Source of the DNA: Lacticaseibacillus pabuli
GTDB taxonomy: Bacteria; Bacillota; Bacilli; Lactobacillales; Lactobacillaceae
Length of the DNA stretch: 64,000 nt
Assembly (NCBI RefSeq): GCF_028736235.1
Contig: NZ_CP117884.1
Location: 1,054,001-1,118,000 of the forward strand
Reading direction: 5' to 3'
Made by a program: the position numbers and the translations under genes. The notes under the pieces are model-generated. The model saw only the letters and a program-made list of their open reading frames with translations. It was not told the origin of the DNA and ran no database searches. The first letter of the stretch is position 1. Every line of letters starts with the position of its first letter. Positions 17,716-26,701 of this stretch are shown piece by piece.

Positions 17716-17744
17716 TTGTACCAATTTTAAGTGCCTGATATACT
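17716..17744 (+). promoter_or_regulatory. Promoter of glnR-glnA
   Basis: TTGTAC (17716-17721), a 17-base spacer and TATACT (17739-17744), ending 23 bases before the glnR start. It lies directly beside the GlnR box. Confidence 0.8.
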
Positions 17745-17767
17745 TACGAGCGAAGGAGGGGACGACA

Positions 17768-18127
17768 ATGGAAGAAGATTTTGCTTTGCGCCGCCGTGCC
17801 GTCCTCCCGATTGGGACCGTCATGAGTTTGACGACACTGACAGCACGCCAGATTCGTTACTATGAGAATCAGGGACTCGTGCACCCGCAGCGCAACGCCG
17901 GCAACCACCGTATGTATTCACTTATCGATGTCGATAACCTGATACAAATTGTGCGGGATCGGGAAGCGGGTCTGTCATTAGCGGACATCAAGCGGTTGCG
18001 CCTCGCGCGGACGAAGCACCAGCGCGAAACCGATTCTGACGCGCGGCAAGTGTTGCAAGATGAACTCATGAATTCGTCTCCGTTCCGGCAAGGCAACACC
18101 ATTTTTGGTCAGGGCTTACGGCCTTGA
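17768..18127 (+). CDS. glnR: MerR-family nitrogen repressor GlnR
   Basis: Represses glnRA and other nitrogen genes when glutamine is plentiful, with feedback-inhibited glutamine synthetase as its partner in Bacillus. The 119 residues carry an N-terminal MerR winged helix (about 12-80, with ARQIRYYENQGLVHPQR) and a short C-terminal tail. ATG follows GAAGGAGGGGACGACA. A perfect GlnR box lies upstream and glnA 37 bases downstream. Confidence 0.95.
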   Translation: MEEDFALRRRAVLPIGTVMSLTTLTARQIRYYENQGLVHPQRNAGNHRMYSLIDVDNLIQIVRDREAGLSLADIKRLRLARTKHQRETDSDARQVLQDELMNSSPFRQGNTIFGQGLRP

Positions 18128-18164
18128 TGTACTGGCAGTCAACTAATTAGGAGGAAAACACAAT

Positions 18165-19505
18165 ATGGCACGAAGAACCTATAGCGCAGACGATATTCGC
18201 AAGAGTGTTGAGGAGGAAAATGTTCGCTTTTTGAGGCTGATGTTTACCGATATCAATGGCATCATCAAGAACGTTGAGGTGCCAGTATCGCAGCTTAATA
18301 AGGTTCTCAATAACAAAATCATGATGGACGGCTCCAGTATCGATGGTTTCGTTCGCATCGAAGAAAGTGACATGATTTTGTACCCTGATTTGGACACGTA
18401 CCTTATCTTCCCTTGGGGCAATGAACACGGCAAGGTCGCACGGATTATTTGCTCCGTGCACAACGTTGATGGCACGCCATTTGAAGGCGACCCACGTAAC
18501 AACCTGATTCGTGTGCTCGATGAGATGCGCGCGGATGGGTTCAAGAGCTTCAACATTGGCCCCGAACCAGAATTCTTCCTGTTCAAGATGGATGAAAACG
18601 GCAAGCCAACCCTGAAGCTGAACGATAAGGGCTCCTACTTTGACCTCGCACCACTGGACATGGGCGAAAATTGCCGGCGCGATATCGTGCTTGAGCTCGA
18701 AAAGATGGGCTTTGAAGTTGAGGCTTCTCACCATGAAGTTGCACCTGGCCAGCATGAAATCGACTTTAAGTATGCCGATGCCTTGCACGCCGCTGATAAT
18801 ATCCAGACCTTCAAGCTGGTTGTGAAGACCGTTGCCCGCAAGCACGGGCTGTACGCAACCTTCATGCCAAAACCACTGGATGGCATTAACGGGAGCGGGA
18901 TGCACATCAACATGTCACTGTTCGGTGAAGACGGGAACGCCTTTTACGACGAACAGGGCGAAGATCACTTGTCCCAGACGGCGATGAATTTCTTGGCCGG
19001 CCTTCTGGACCACGCCCGCGCGTTGACTGCCATTAACAACCCAATTGTTAACTCCTACAAGCGCTTGGTTCCTGGTTTTGAAGCCCCAGTTTACATTGCC
19101 TGGTCCGGTCACAACCGCTCGCCACTCGTTCGTGTGCCAGCCGCTCGCGGCCTTTCCACACGTCTTGAATTGCGCAGCGTTGATCCTTCCGCTAACCCAT
19201 ATCTAGCCATTGCCTCTGTGCTCAAGGCCGGTCTCGATGGTGTTGAAACCAAACTCCAGCCAGACGAAGCCGTTGACCGCAACATCTACCGGATGCAGCC
19301 GAGTGAACGCAAGGCAAACCACATTCAGGACTTGCCAAGCACGCTACACAACGCCCTGAAAGCATTGGATGCGGATGACGTGATTAAGGCTGCCTTGGGT
19401 GAACACCTATACAACAGCTTTAAGGATTCCAAGACCTTAGAATGGAACGCTTATCGCCAGCAAGTTTCCGAATGGGAACGCGAACAGTACCTCGAACTGT
19501 ACTAA
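18165..19505 (+). CDS. glnA: Glutamine synthetase, type I
   Basis: Makes glutamine from glutamate and ammonia with ATP; forms dodecamers. The 446 residues are typical of the Gram-positive GSI-alpha group, which is regulated by feedback and GlnR rather than adenylylation. Motifs seen: [31 protein letters not shown] (metal ligands), [10 protein letters not shown] and the [14 protein letters not shown] substrate region. Cotranscribed with glnR; a terminator follows. Confidence 0.97.
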   Translation: MARRTYSADDIRKSVEEENVRFLRLMFTDINGIIKNVEVPVSQLNKVLNNKIMMDGSSIDGFVRIEESDMILYPDLDTYLIFPWGNEHGKVARIICSVHNVDGTPFEGDPRNNLIRVLDEMRADGFKSFNIGPEPEFFLFKMDENGKPTLKLNDKGSYFDLAPLDMGENCRRDIVLELEKMGFEVEASHHEVAPGQHEIDFKYADALHAADNIQTFKLVVKTVARKHGLYATFMPKPLDGINGSGMHINMSLFGEDGNAFYDEQGEDHLSQTAMNFLAGLLDHARALTAINNPIVNSYKRLVPGFEAPVYIAWSGHNRSPLVRVPAARGLSTRLELRSVDPSANPYLAIASVLKAGLDGVETKLQPDEAVDRNIYRMQPSERKANHIQDLPSTLHNALKALDADDVIKAALGEHLYNSFKDSKTLEWNAYRQQVSEWEREQYLELY

Positions 19506-19518
19506 TATTAAGTCAGAC

Positions 19519-19542
19519 AAAACTCGCTGCGGCGAGTTTTTG
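19519..19542 (+). terminator. Terminator after glnA
   Basis: AAAACTCGC / GCGAGTTTT 9-bp stem with a 4-base loop and a trailing T run. Confidence 0.9.
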
Positions 19543-19656
19543 TTTACCCTAAAATGTATAAGATTGTTTCACAAAATGTCGTTGGCACTGCGAAACAGCA
19601 CGCGGCCGAGTCGTCCATGGTATACTGGTAACATTCGAAACTAAGCGAGGTGCAAG

Positions 19657-20724
19657 ATGGGACCAGAATTTCGCCGTGTACACCCACGACACCCGATTGC
19701 TAATTTTATATTTGTCTGTATCAGTGCAGTTGTCATTATCCTTGGTGCGTATGGCCTGAAGATGTATGGCGACACACGAAATGCGTTTAATTCCACTTTT
19801 CAGCAACTAGCTGGTCGTGCGAATGCTTCTGCGAAAATCAAAGAGGGTAAACCCGTTTCGTTCCTGCTCATGGGGACCGATACTGGGGCGTTGGGTCGTA
19901 AAGAGAAGGGTAACTCGGACACGATGATTGTCGTGACCATTAACCCGAAAACTAAAAAGTCGACGATGGTAAGTATTCCGCGCGACACACTAGCGGATAT
20001 CCAGGATGGCAGTAGTCGTAATCTGCAAAAAGTGAACTCCGCGTACTTCCGTGGAGGTTCCAATATGGCCGTGAAGACCGTCGAGAACTTACTCAACATC
20101 AAGCTAGACTACTACGTCACGGTTAATATGGGCGGTTTGTCCAAGATTGTGGATGCGGTCGGTGGGATTGATGTGAAGGTGCCATTCAGTTGGGATGACA
20201 CCGCGCATGACGCCGGGGTCTTCAAGAAGGGACCCGCTCATCTGAACGGGAAACGTGCCCTGCAGTTCGCACGGATGCGCAAGCTGGATCCAGAGGGCGA
20301 TTACGGTCGCCAAAAGCGGCAGCAAACCGTGATCAAGGCCATCATGAAGAAGGTCTTGTCTACGCAAACCATCGGCAATTACGAACCACTGCTTGCATCG
20401 CTAAAGGGTAACTTGCGTATGAACCTGACGTTTGACGACTTGGTTGCCATCGGTTCCAGCAGCAAGTACCGCGCAGCACTGGAGAACCTGAAGCGCGACC
20501 AGTTGCAGGGCACCGGCGCGACGATTGATGGTGGCAGTTACCAGGTTACCAAGAACTCTGAGCTGCAACGCGTGAGTGATCTTATTAACACCAGTCTGGG
20601 CGAGCCAACGGAGCAAGTCGATAATGCCGTTACGCATGAAAATGATGCGAATAGCAACTTCGATTGGAAGTCCGGTTGGAACCCGGTTTACACGATTTAC
20701 CCACAGTCACAAAGTAGCTATTAG
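19657..20724 (+). CDS. LytR-CpsA-Psr (LCP) family cell-wall polymer ligase
   Basis: Membrane protein of the LCP family, which attaches teichoic acids or polysaccharides from undecaprenyl phosphate to peptidoglycan. It has 355 residues: a short cytosolic tail, one helix (about 17-38) and the extracellular LCP domain (about 62-235) with FLLMGTDTG, DTMIVVTINPKTKK, SIPRDT and FARMRKLDPEGDYGRQKRQQ. The last of these holds the Arg residues that bind the pyrophosphate. The tail after 290 is low in conservation. It is a single gene ended by a strong bidirectional terminator. Confidence 0.92.
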   Translation: MGPEFRRVHPRHPIANFIFVCISAVVIILGAYGLKMYGDTRNAFNSTFQQLAGRANASAKIKEGKPVSFLLMGTDTGALGRKEKGNSDTMIVVTINPKTKKSTMVSIPRDTLADIQDGSSRNLQKVNSAYFRGGSNMAVKTVENLLNIKLDYYVTVNMGGLSKIVDAVGGIDVKVPFSWDDTAHDAGVFKKGPAHLNGKRALQFARMRKLDPEGDYGRQKRQQTVIKAIMKKVLSTQTIGNYEPLLASLKGNLRMNLTFDDLVAIGSSSKYRAALENLKRDQLQGTGATIDGGSYQVTKNSELQRVSDLINTSLGEPTEQVDNAVTHENDANSNFDWKSGWNPVYTIYPQSQSSY

Positions 20725-20729
20725 ATAGC

Positions 20730-20767
20730 AAATGACCCTTACCGTTTTGGCGGTAAGGGTCATTTTG
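20730..20767. terminator. Bidirectional terminator between the LCP gene and pepX
   Basis: Perfect 15-bp stem AAATGACCCTTACCG / CGGTAAGGGTCATTT around TTTTGG, with A and T flanks on both sides, between convergent genes. Confidence 0.93.
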
Positions 20768-20773
20768 TTGTGC

Positions 20774-23134
20774 TTATTTGATTGTCCGAATCGGCAAGGT
20801 TAACTTGCTGCCGGATAGGTTAATCTTGAAGTTCGTCGCGACGTCTGGCCGGATGGTCTGTGCCATGTCGGCGCCATGTACGATTAGAGCGAGCTTGCAA
20901 TCCTTATGCATCGCAAAGCGCGTTGGTTGCAATGGCATGTTCAAAGTCAATTCCTCACCATGCGCCGGTGCGACGCTCACGGCTGGGCTGTCAGGATTCT
21001 GTGTGTTCACGTGGGCAAAGGAAATCAGTTTTGCCTCGGAATCCTTGTCGGTTGGCGTGAATTCCATGATGTTGTCGTAAGTCCAGCCCCATCCTTGGGC
21101 GTACCCCTTGGCCTCAACTATCGAGGCATTCGGCCGGAACCGTTTGGCGCTACCGAGTTCAACGAGCCGGACACTCACAATCGCGCTGGGCTGATCAATC
21201 GTCAGTTTCAGCTGCAAAGTTGGCACGCCTTCGAGTACGGCGCCTGCTGGTAAATCAGGGAGTGGCAAGATCAAACGGTCGTTGGCGTAAACCGAATCGG
21301 CCTCAATGATGTGCTTTTCAAAGCCGTTGGAGTTGTCGCTGGCTGCCTTGAAGTGTGCGGTGCTGTTGTCGGTGAAGGTGGCATGTCCATCCCCGAGCTT
21401 AACGGTCACACTGCTGGTACCTTCACCATGGCCAAAGTCGCTTTGGGTATGCCAAGTCTCGGCTTCGACGTTGTCCTGAATGGTCACGTCGGGAAGTTGA
21501 GCTTGTGCGCCGTTGTCCTGGCCGAGTAATTTGTGTGAGAGCCACAGGTTCATTTGGTCGGTAAAGTCGAGGGAGCGAACGTTGTTGAGGTAAACGTGCT
21601 GCCCCTGGTGCATGTACATGATGTGCCGCACGGGTAACTTACGCAGTTGTTCGTGCAGTTTGATGACGTTGTGTGGCTTGACGTTCCAGTCGTTGAGGCC
21701 GTGAACAGAGACAATGTCGCACTTGACGTTCGCGAGGTTGTTGCGGTAATTGCGAGCGTCCCAAAATGGTGTGTAATCGCCGAAAGTACGGTCTTGGTCA
21801 TGGCCGAGGTCCTTAAGACGTTGGGTCCATGCTTTATTGCCGCGGAGCGCATCCCCAGCGTTCTTCAGGCGTGAGTAGGTGTCGACACCAAGGACGTCGG
21901 CATCTTCGCCCTGGAAGCCACCTGGGGCGACGACGAGGCCGCCTTCGCGGTAGTAGTCGTACCAGGAGGAAATGGCTGCTTCTGAGATAACGGTCTTCAG
22001 CGCAGGTGTGCCACTCGTTGCAGCTGCGATGGCCAAGGTGCCTAAGTAGGACTTCCCGGTCATCGCGACCTTGTGATTGCACCACCAGGCCTTGATTTCC
22101 GTATGGCCATCCCGCGTGGTGAAGGCACGGCGTGTGCCCCCAAGCCATTCGATGATGTTGACGGCACCCGCCGTTTCGTCAGGGCCACCGGTACTGCGCA
22201 GGCCGTCAGAATCACGCGTGCCAATACCCGCCGAGTAGACAGTCGCAAAGCCGCGCGCCAAGAAGTAGTCGTTTAGGCTGTAAATACCTGCTTCATCGGC
22301 GTAAACCTCGGCGTGGGTCGTTTCATGTGCCACCTGACGCTCTGGCAGGTGGGCGTCAATATCAGGCGCTGGTGCTTTGGCCTGCGTGCGTGCCGGTTTA
22401 ACGGCTAGGTTTGGTTCTGGAACGTGGGTGACGGCCTCAACGTCGTTGGTGCCGTGGAAGTATGGGTTGGCGGTGAAAAGAGCAGGGACACGAACGGCGC
22501 CCTCAGTTTCGCTTGGCCTGAAAATGGTGGCCTCCAGCATGTCGCGTTTGCCATCGCCATCAGTGTCCATGTCAGATTCAATCCAGACACTTTCACGAAT
22601 GACTTTGCGGGTGTCAAAAGTTGGCAGGGCCTTCCCATTCAGGAACGTAAAGTCGCCTAGTTGATCGCTGAAAAAACCGCGGTCGGCAAGCAAATCGACG
22701 AGCATGCCGAGGTGCTTGCTACGGGTGTTGAGTAAACGGTAGACTGCAGCAACAAAGTCGTCCTGCGTTGTGATGTCCGCAGCGGGCAAGGGCAGCTTGC
22801 TGTCAGTCATAAACTGAACGGCCTTGGCGAGTTCGAAGTCAGGACCAGCCTCGAAACCGAGGTACTGCAATGCGATGGCAGCAAACTCTGCACGCGTAAT
22901 GGTGGTAGGCTTGCTGGTGAGAAATGCTAGCAAATCTTGATCGCTGGTGACCGCCTTGCTCTTAAGGGCGGCGTCTTTAGCAGCAGGGGTTTTCGCCTGA
23001 GCTTCAAACTTGCTGAAGATGGCGTGGGCGAGACTCGCGAGCGAGTCACTGCGGGTTGGCAATCCAATGTGGTCAAGTTCCGCACGTTGCTGGGCGAGCG
23101 GGGTTTCAACATAAGCGTATTGATTAAGTTTCAT
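20774..23134 (-). CDS. pepX: Xaa-Pro dipeptidyl-peptidase
   Basis: Cytosolic serine peptidase (family S15) that releases X-Pro dipeptides, important for casein peptide use by lactobacilli. The 786 residues match lactobacillar PepX. The N-terminal helical domain starts MKLNQYAYVETP. The catalytic alpha/beta-hydrolase domain carries the nucleophile Ser362 in GKSYLG. Further motifs are SVHGLNDWNVKP and HQGQHV, the likely Asp and His regions. A C-terminal jelly-roll domain follows. GAGAGTG precedes the start. Single-gene unit, divergent from the tRNA. Confidence 0.96.
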   Translation of the reverse strand: MKLNQYAYVETPLAQQRAELDHIGLPTRSDSLASLAHAIFSKFEAQAKTPAAKDAALKSKAVTSDQDLLAFLTSKPTTITRAEFAAIALQYLGFEAGPDFELAKAVQFMTDSKLPLPAADITTQDDFVAAVYRLLNTRSKHLGMLVDLLADRGFFSDQLGDFTFLNGKALPTFDTRKVIRESVWIESDMDTDGDGKRDMLEATIFRPSETEGAVRVPALFTANPYFHGTNDVEAVTHVPEPNLAVKPARTQAKAPAPDIDAHLPERQVAHETTHAEVYADEAGIYSLNDYFLARGFATVYSAGIGTRDSDGLRSTGGPDETAGAVNIIEWLGGTRRAFTTRDGHTEIKAWWCNHKVAMTGKSYLGTLAIAAATSGTPALKTVISEAAISSWYDYYREGGLVVAPGGFQGEDADVLGVDTYSRLKNAGDALRGNKAWTQRLKDLGHDQDRTFGDYTPFWDARNYRNNLANVKCDIVSVHGLNDWNVKPHNVIKLHEQLRKLPVRHIMYMHQGQHVYLNNVRSLDFTDQMNLWLSHKLLGQDNGAQAQLPDVTIQDNVEAETWHTQSDFGHGEGTSSVTVKLGDGHATFTDNSTAHFKAASDNSNGFEKHIIEADSVYANDRLILPLPDLPAGAVLEGVPTLQLKLTIDQPSAIVSVRLVELGSAKRFRPNASIVEAKGYAQGWGWTYDNIMEFTPTDKDSEAKLISFAHVNTQNPDSPAVSVAPAHGEELTLNMPLQPTRFAMHKDCKLALIVHGADMAQTIRPDVATNFKINLSGSKLTLPIRTIK

Positions 23135-23264
23135 GGTACACTCTCTTTTCGTATTCTAATTATTGCTTATCATTAGTGTAGTCAACTACCGGGCAAAGAA
23201 CAAGCGAAGTGGCGTGATGTCCGCATTTATCTGCAAGTTTTCGCGGAATATAAGGCTTTAATTA

Positions 23265-23294
23265 TTGACAAGGATGTAAATACTTCGCTACACT
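23265..23294 (+). promoter_or_regulatory. Promoter of tRNA-Arg
   Basis: Perfect TTGACA (23265-23270), an 18-base spacer and TACACT (23289-23294), ending 26 bases before the tRNA. Confidence 0.8.
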
Positions 23295-23320
23295 TATTCG
23301 GGTTAGACTTTGGTGAATAG

Positions 23321-23394
23321 GCGTCAATAGCTCAGTTGGATAGAGCAATGGTCTTCTAAACCATCGGTCGCGGGTTCGAACCCCGCTTGACGCA
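23321..23394 (+). tRNA. tRNA-Arg (UCU anticodon)
   Basis: Seventy-four bases fold into a full cloverleaf: acceptor GCGTCAA / TTGACGC with discriminator A, D-loop AGCTCAGTTGGATAGAGC, anticodon loop CTTCTAA with TCT in the centre, and T-arm CGGGTTCGAACCCCG. CCA is not encoded. It reads AGA codons. Phage genes begin right after it, so its 3' end is the likely attachment site (attL). Confidence 0.97.
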
Positions 23395-23482
23395 TTTTAA
23401 GAGCATCACGCGAAAAGGAACGACAAGCGAATACCGGTATATCAGCATTTGGGCAGACACGAAAAGCCAAGAAAATATATTT

Positions 23483-23554
23483 ATGGGCCCCCGATGGGCC
23501 CCGAGAGTAAAAAAATAGCCCTTTTCAGGGCCTCGGGGCCCATTAAGGGCCCAT
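23483..23554. terminator. Large GC-rich hairpin after the integrase
   Basis: 23-base arms (23483-23505 and 23532-23554) are complementary except at three positions and are built from GGGCCC blocks. The loop contains a smaller AGCCC/GGGC-type hairpin. It lies between the integrase stop and the tRNA, so it most likely ends integrase transcription and blocks entry from the tRNA side. Confidence 0.75.
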
Positions 23555-23602
23555 TTATTTTGCTATCCATTGTGGCACAAGGGATACAGCGGTTGAAAAA
23601 AG

Positions 23603-24790
23603 TCACTCTAAAATATCCAAGCCGTCGAGAACCTTGGCAGTCTTAGTATCCTCACGCATTTGCATCTCGTGTATCTCGTGGGCATATGTCTTGATTGTTG
23701 TCTGCATATCTGCGTGGCCAAGACGACGGCTAACGGCGATTAGCTCCACGCCATTGTAAAGCAGAACAGAACCGTTTGTGTGGCGCAGGCCATGACTGGT
23801 TATCTTAATATGAGTCTTAGCTGCAGTACATAAGCGCTTCAAAGTGTCGTTGACCGCATTGTTGTTCACCACATTGTGATAGAAGTTTCTGAATACCAAA
23901 TTGTCTGGATCAGTATATTGCTGAGCGCTGTATAGGTCTTGTTGTTCGCCTTGTAGTTGCTTGAACATGGCGGCTAAATCATTAGACATGGGAAGAGTAC
24001 GGTATGAGGCTTTGTTTTTGAGACCGCCAAAATTGCCATATTGGCTCTTTATCTTGTAGTTCCAACTGCGGTCAATGCGGACCGTCTGATGCTCCCAGTC
24101 GATACGGTCCCAGGCGATGCCGATGGTCTCCTCAAAACGAGTACCCAGTAATCCCTGTGCAAAGATGATATAGTCGCTCATATGCTGCATATCGGCTCTC
24201 TGAGCGGCGAGGGATAAGATATCGATAAACTCCTGTTGGTTAAGAAACTTGTCCACAGCGGGCTTGCTATCCTCGCCTCCGAGGTCTACATGCCGGGTGA
24301 AGTCTTTGGTGATGACACCATCTTCTAGTGCTTCGCCAGCGACTGCCCGCATGTAGTTGTTCACTCGCAGAATGGTAGAGTGACTTAGAGGACCTTTGCG
24401 GGCGCTCCGAGGCGTTGTACTCAGATGATTGATGAATTGCTGCCATTGCATGCGGTCAATTGTAGACAGTTGAGTATCGTCGAAATATTCACGGATATAG
24501 CCAGAAACATTATGGTACCAGGCATCAGTGCTAGCTGAGTGCTTACCCAGTTTGTAAACCTTGATCCAGTTGTCAAAATAATCTGATATGGATTGTTTAC
24601 TTCCAGTTGCCGTCCGTCCTCGCAAGGTGCGGGACTCGATGCTATTAGCCGCCAGTTTTGCAGCTTTTAGTGACATAAGCGGGTTGCCAGCTTCATCAAG
24701 CGAACTTTTGATACGTTTGCGGTTTTTGCCCGAGCCAACAGACACACGATACTGCCAGCGTCCAGAGTCTAATTTGCTGAATGTTGCCAT
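23603..24790 (-). CDS. int: Tyrosine-type phage integrase
   Basis: Site-specific recombinase that inserts the phage at tRNA-Arg. The start at 24790 (MATFSKLDSG) is chosen for its AGGAGG ribosome site; the longer frame lacks one. The 395 residues comprise an N-terminal AP2-like arm-binding domain (about 1-60), a SAM-like core-binding domain (about 70-165) and the catalytic domain (about 185-390). Active-site residues are visible: Arg in GTRFEE, HGLRHTNG (His and Arg of the HxxR box), the GHADM histidine, and the nucleophile Tyr in TIKTYAH. The position beside attL is standard. Confidence 0.96.
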   Translation of the reverse strand: MATFSKLDSGRWQYRVSVGSGKNRKRIKSSLDEAGNPLMSLKAAKLAANSIESRTLRGRTATGSKQSISDYFDNWIKVYKLGKHSASTDAWYHNVSGYIREYFDDTQLSTIDRMQWQQFINHLSTTPRSARKGPLSHSTILRVNNYMRAVAGEALEDGVITKDFTRHVDLGGEDSKPAVDKFLNQQEFIDILSLAAQRADMQHMSDYIIFAQGLLGTRFEETIGIAWDRIDWEHQTVRIDRSWNYKIKSQYGNFGGLKNKASYRTLPMSNDLAAMFKQLQGEQQDLYSAQQYTDPDNLVFRNFYHNVVNNNAVNDTLKRLCTAAKTHIKITSHGLRHTNGSVLLYNGVELIAVSRRLGHADMQTTIKTYAHEIHEMQMREDTKTAKVLDGLDILE

Positions 24791-24818
24791 GATTTTGTAC
24801 CTCCTGAATGGTAGAATG

Positions 24819-24847
24819 GTACACAAAGAGCAGTGCACTATGTGTAC
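24819..24847. promoter_or_regulatory. Inverted repeat upstream of the integrase
   Basis: GTACACA (24819-24825) and TGTGTAC (24841-24847) form a perfect 7-bp inverted repeat in the 111-base gap between the SAP-domain gene and int, just upstream of the int ribosome site. Possible operator; no excisionase gene was recognised that could be matched to it. Confidence 0.4.
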
Positions 24848-24858
24848 GGTTTCTGATT

Positions 24859-24903
24859 GCTCACTCCTGATGTTTTCGCCGACGCCAGGGAGTGAGCTTT
24901 TTT
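24859..24903 (+). terminator. Rightward-oriented terminator inside the leftward lysogeny module
   Basis: GCTCACTCC (24859-24867) pairs with GGAGTGAGC (24889-24897), followed by six T on the + strand. No + strand gene precedes it, so it may stop an antisense transcript or, as a plain hairpin, mark the 3' end of the SAP gene message. Confidence 0.6.
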
Positions 24904-25927
24904 ATATTATTTTCTGAACGTAATGGCTTCTTATTTCTTCTGCCTTGTCTGGACTATCGGTAATCAAAGACTGAATAATATTGCCAAGATAAACCTCTGT
25001 GCCGTTCAAGGCTTTTGGCAAATTTGAAATCAGCGTTTCTTTAATGAATCCTTGAGCAGAGGAAATGGCTGCTTGGTCGATTGTAGTACCATCTTGTATT
25101 TTGCCTAGAATATCTGACTGTAGGAAGCCAGCTTCATCATGACGTCCTTGGACGATAATACGTGCATTTTCAAAATTGAAGTAATCTATCCAAACATAAG
25201 CTAGATAATAATCGGTCCATCGTTTGTCACTAGCCATACGCCCAAACTTTGAAGCTTGATATAGATATAAGCCAATTCCTCCGGTTATATCGTCTGTAAT
25301 TGGTAAGCTGGCAAATAGATCTTCTAACTCAATTTTCTCTGCGATACTGGCAAAGGTTGTAACAGCGTTGTCAGCCGTTGGCAAGGCAGATACATATCTA
25401 GGCAATAATACAAAGGCGTCATTGGTGCGAGCCCAGTTAATTAGTTGAGTATCCTCCATAATTTGTTTTCCCTTGTTACTGGCTACAAGTGTTCTCGGCA
25501 ACTGCTTTGCATATTCTTCGTCCGGTATTTCATTCAAGACTCGTTTAATTAGGTCGGCCTTATTGCCGCTGACCTTGGCGTCATGTGTCTTTAACAATGC
25601 CTTTAGATCAACAATTTTCAGCGACGTTAATGCCACTTCATTGGGTGCATTAATTACTAACCCCTCATTCAAAAGTCGCTTTTTTGCGATTAGTGGGTTG
25701 GTATGCAGGTTAAAGGAAAAGAATCCCGGAACAGGTGCATCGTATGGCTTCCCGTCGAGCCAGTGAAGCATGATGGTTTCGCCAATCGTTAGGTTGTGTA
25801 ACTTTGTGTATGACTTAGCAAAGCTTTCTTTTTCGGTTATAGGTGGCTCGACGGCTGTATAGGTAGTCCTAGGAACTATCTCGTGTTTGGAGGCGAACAT
25901 TGATTTCGCTTTATCCCAGAAGCCCAT
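24902..25927 (-). CDS. SAP-domain protein of the lysogeny module
   Basis: Not a standard lysogeny gene. Of 341 residues, a SAP helix-extension-helix motif lies at about 105-137 (LKIVDLKALLKTHDAKVSGN), usually a DNA-binding module. The N-terminal part (10-75) has LHNLTIGETIMLHWLDGKPYD, and the C-terminal 200 residues are helical and rich in aromatic residues (TDYYLAYVWIDYFNFENARI) without a recognised domain. A GGGGGAC ribosome site precedes ATG, which overlaps the immA-like gene by 17 bases, so it is cotranscribed with the repressor in lysogens. A superinfection-exclusion or defence role is a guess from position. Confidence 0.7.
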   Translation of the reverse strand: MGFWDKAKSMFASKHEIVPRTTYTAVEPPITEKESFAKSYTKLHNLTIGETIMLHWLDGKPYDAPVPGFFSFNLHTNPLIAKKRLLNEGLVINAPNEVALTSLKIVDLKALLKTHDAKVSGNKADLIKRVLNEIPDEEYAKQLPRTLVASNKGKQIMEDTQLINWARTNDAFVLLPRYVSALPTADNAVTTFASIAEKIELEDLFASLPITDDITGGIGLYLYQASKFGRMASDKRWTDYYLAYVWIDYFNFENARIIVQGRHDEAGFLQSDILGKIQDGTTIDQAAISSAQGFIKETLISNLPKALNGTEVYLGNIIQSLITDSPDKAEEIRSHYVQKII

Positions 25928-26333
25928 AGTATTGTCCCCCTATTTTTTGAACATAGTCACGGTAGCAGTCTGGTATTTTGAAGTTCTCCATAAATTGCAC
26001 AGGATTGAAGTACGCTGCATCGAAGTCTTCATCATTCTTACATATGTTGTACAAGACTTTAATGGCCGTTCTGTCCGCGTCACGCTCAGTGTCGGATTTA
26101 ACTCTCTTGTTGTCGTAGTATAGGCGGCCACTGTCACCGTTTAGGACGTGGCCTATTTCGTGTGCCGCCATAAACGGAACCTCGTCAGGTCGTCCCCAGT
26201 TGGCGTTTAGCATAATAGCTTTACGCTGAGGGATGGCTACAGAAGGCCAGTCATCAGGAAGGTCTCGGTGAACCTCAATGCCGATGCCGTGATCATACGC
26301 ATAGCCCAGTATCTTAGTTAAAGTGTCGTTCAT
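25911..26333 (-). CDS. ImmA/IrrE-type zinc metallopeptidase
   Basis: The 140-residue protein has the HExxH zinc motif (AAHEIGHVLNGD, about 56-67) and a downstream ERDAD acidic motif. In ICEBs1 and many phages such enzymes cleave the neighbouring repressor upon DNA damage or a signal, giving induction. Here it overlaps the repressor gene by 4 bases, which supports that pairing. The substrate is inferred. Confidence 0.88.
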   Translation of the reverse strand: MNDTLTKILGYAYDHGIGIEVHRDLPDDWPSVAIPQRKAIMLNANWGRPDEVPFMAAHEIGHVLNGDSGRLYYDNKRVKSDTERDADRTAIKVLYNICKNDEDFDAAYFNPVQFMENFKIPDCYRDYVQKIGGQYYGLLG

Positions 26334-26671
26334 TTGTCACCATCACCCTTAAAGTTCGCTAACATTTGCCGAATGAGCTCCATTTGTTCTGCAGGTATCT
26401 CTCGACCCTCAAAGGCAAATGGTACATCTTCGGATAGATCATTAGGCTTTGTATCATGCTGTGTGTCGGTAGATGGGTTGTCAGTATTACCTAAAAGGTA
26501 ATCTACTGATACGTCTAATTTATCAGCGACAGCCTGCAGTTTATTTGCTGCGGGTGTCCCTTTTTTCCATCCATAAATCGTGTTTATGCCTATCCCGGCA
26601 CGTTGTGCTACCTCTTGTAGACTCCAGCCCCGATTTTTAGCGGTTGTTTTAATTCGCTCAAAGACTGTCAT
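26330..26671 (-). CDS. CI-like phage repressor (XRE family)
   Basis: The 113-residue repressor has an N-terminal helix-turn-helix (about 8-62, SLQEVAQRAGIGINTIYGWKKG, then DKLDVSVDYLLG) and a short acidic C-terminal tail. It lacks the LexA-like self-cleavage domain, as is usual when an ImmA-type peptidase is next door. It is divergent from the cro-like gene across an operator region with three TTTTACGA sites. Confidence 0.9.
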   Translation of the reverse strand: MTVFERIKTTAKNRGWSLQEVAQRAGIGINTIYGWKKGTPAANKLQAVADKLDVSVDYLLGNTDNPSTDTQHDTKPNDLSEDVPFAFEGREIPAEQMELIRQMLANFKGDGDK

Positions 26672-26701
26672 AGCGGTATCCTTCCAAATATGACAAACTT
26701 A

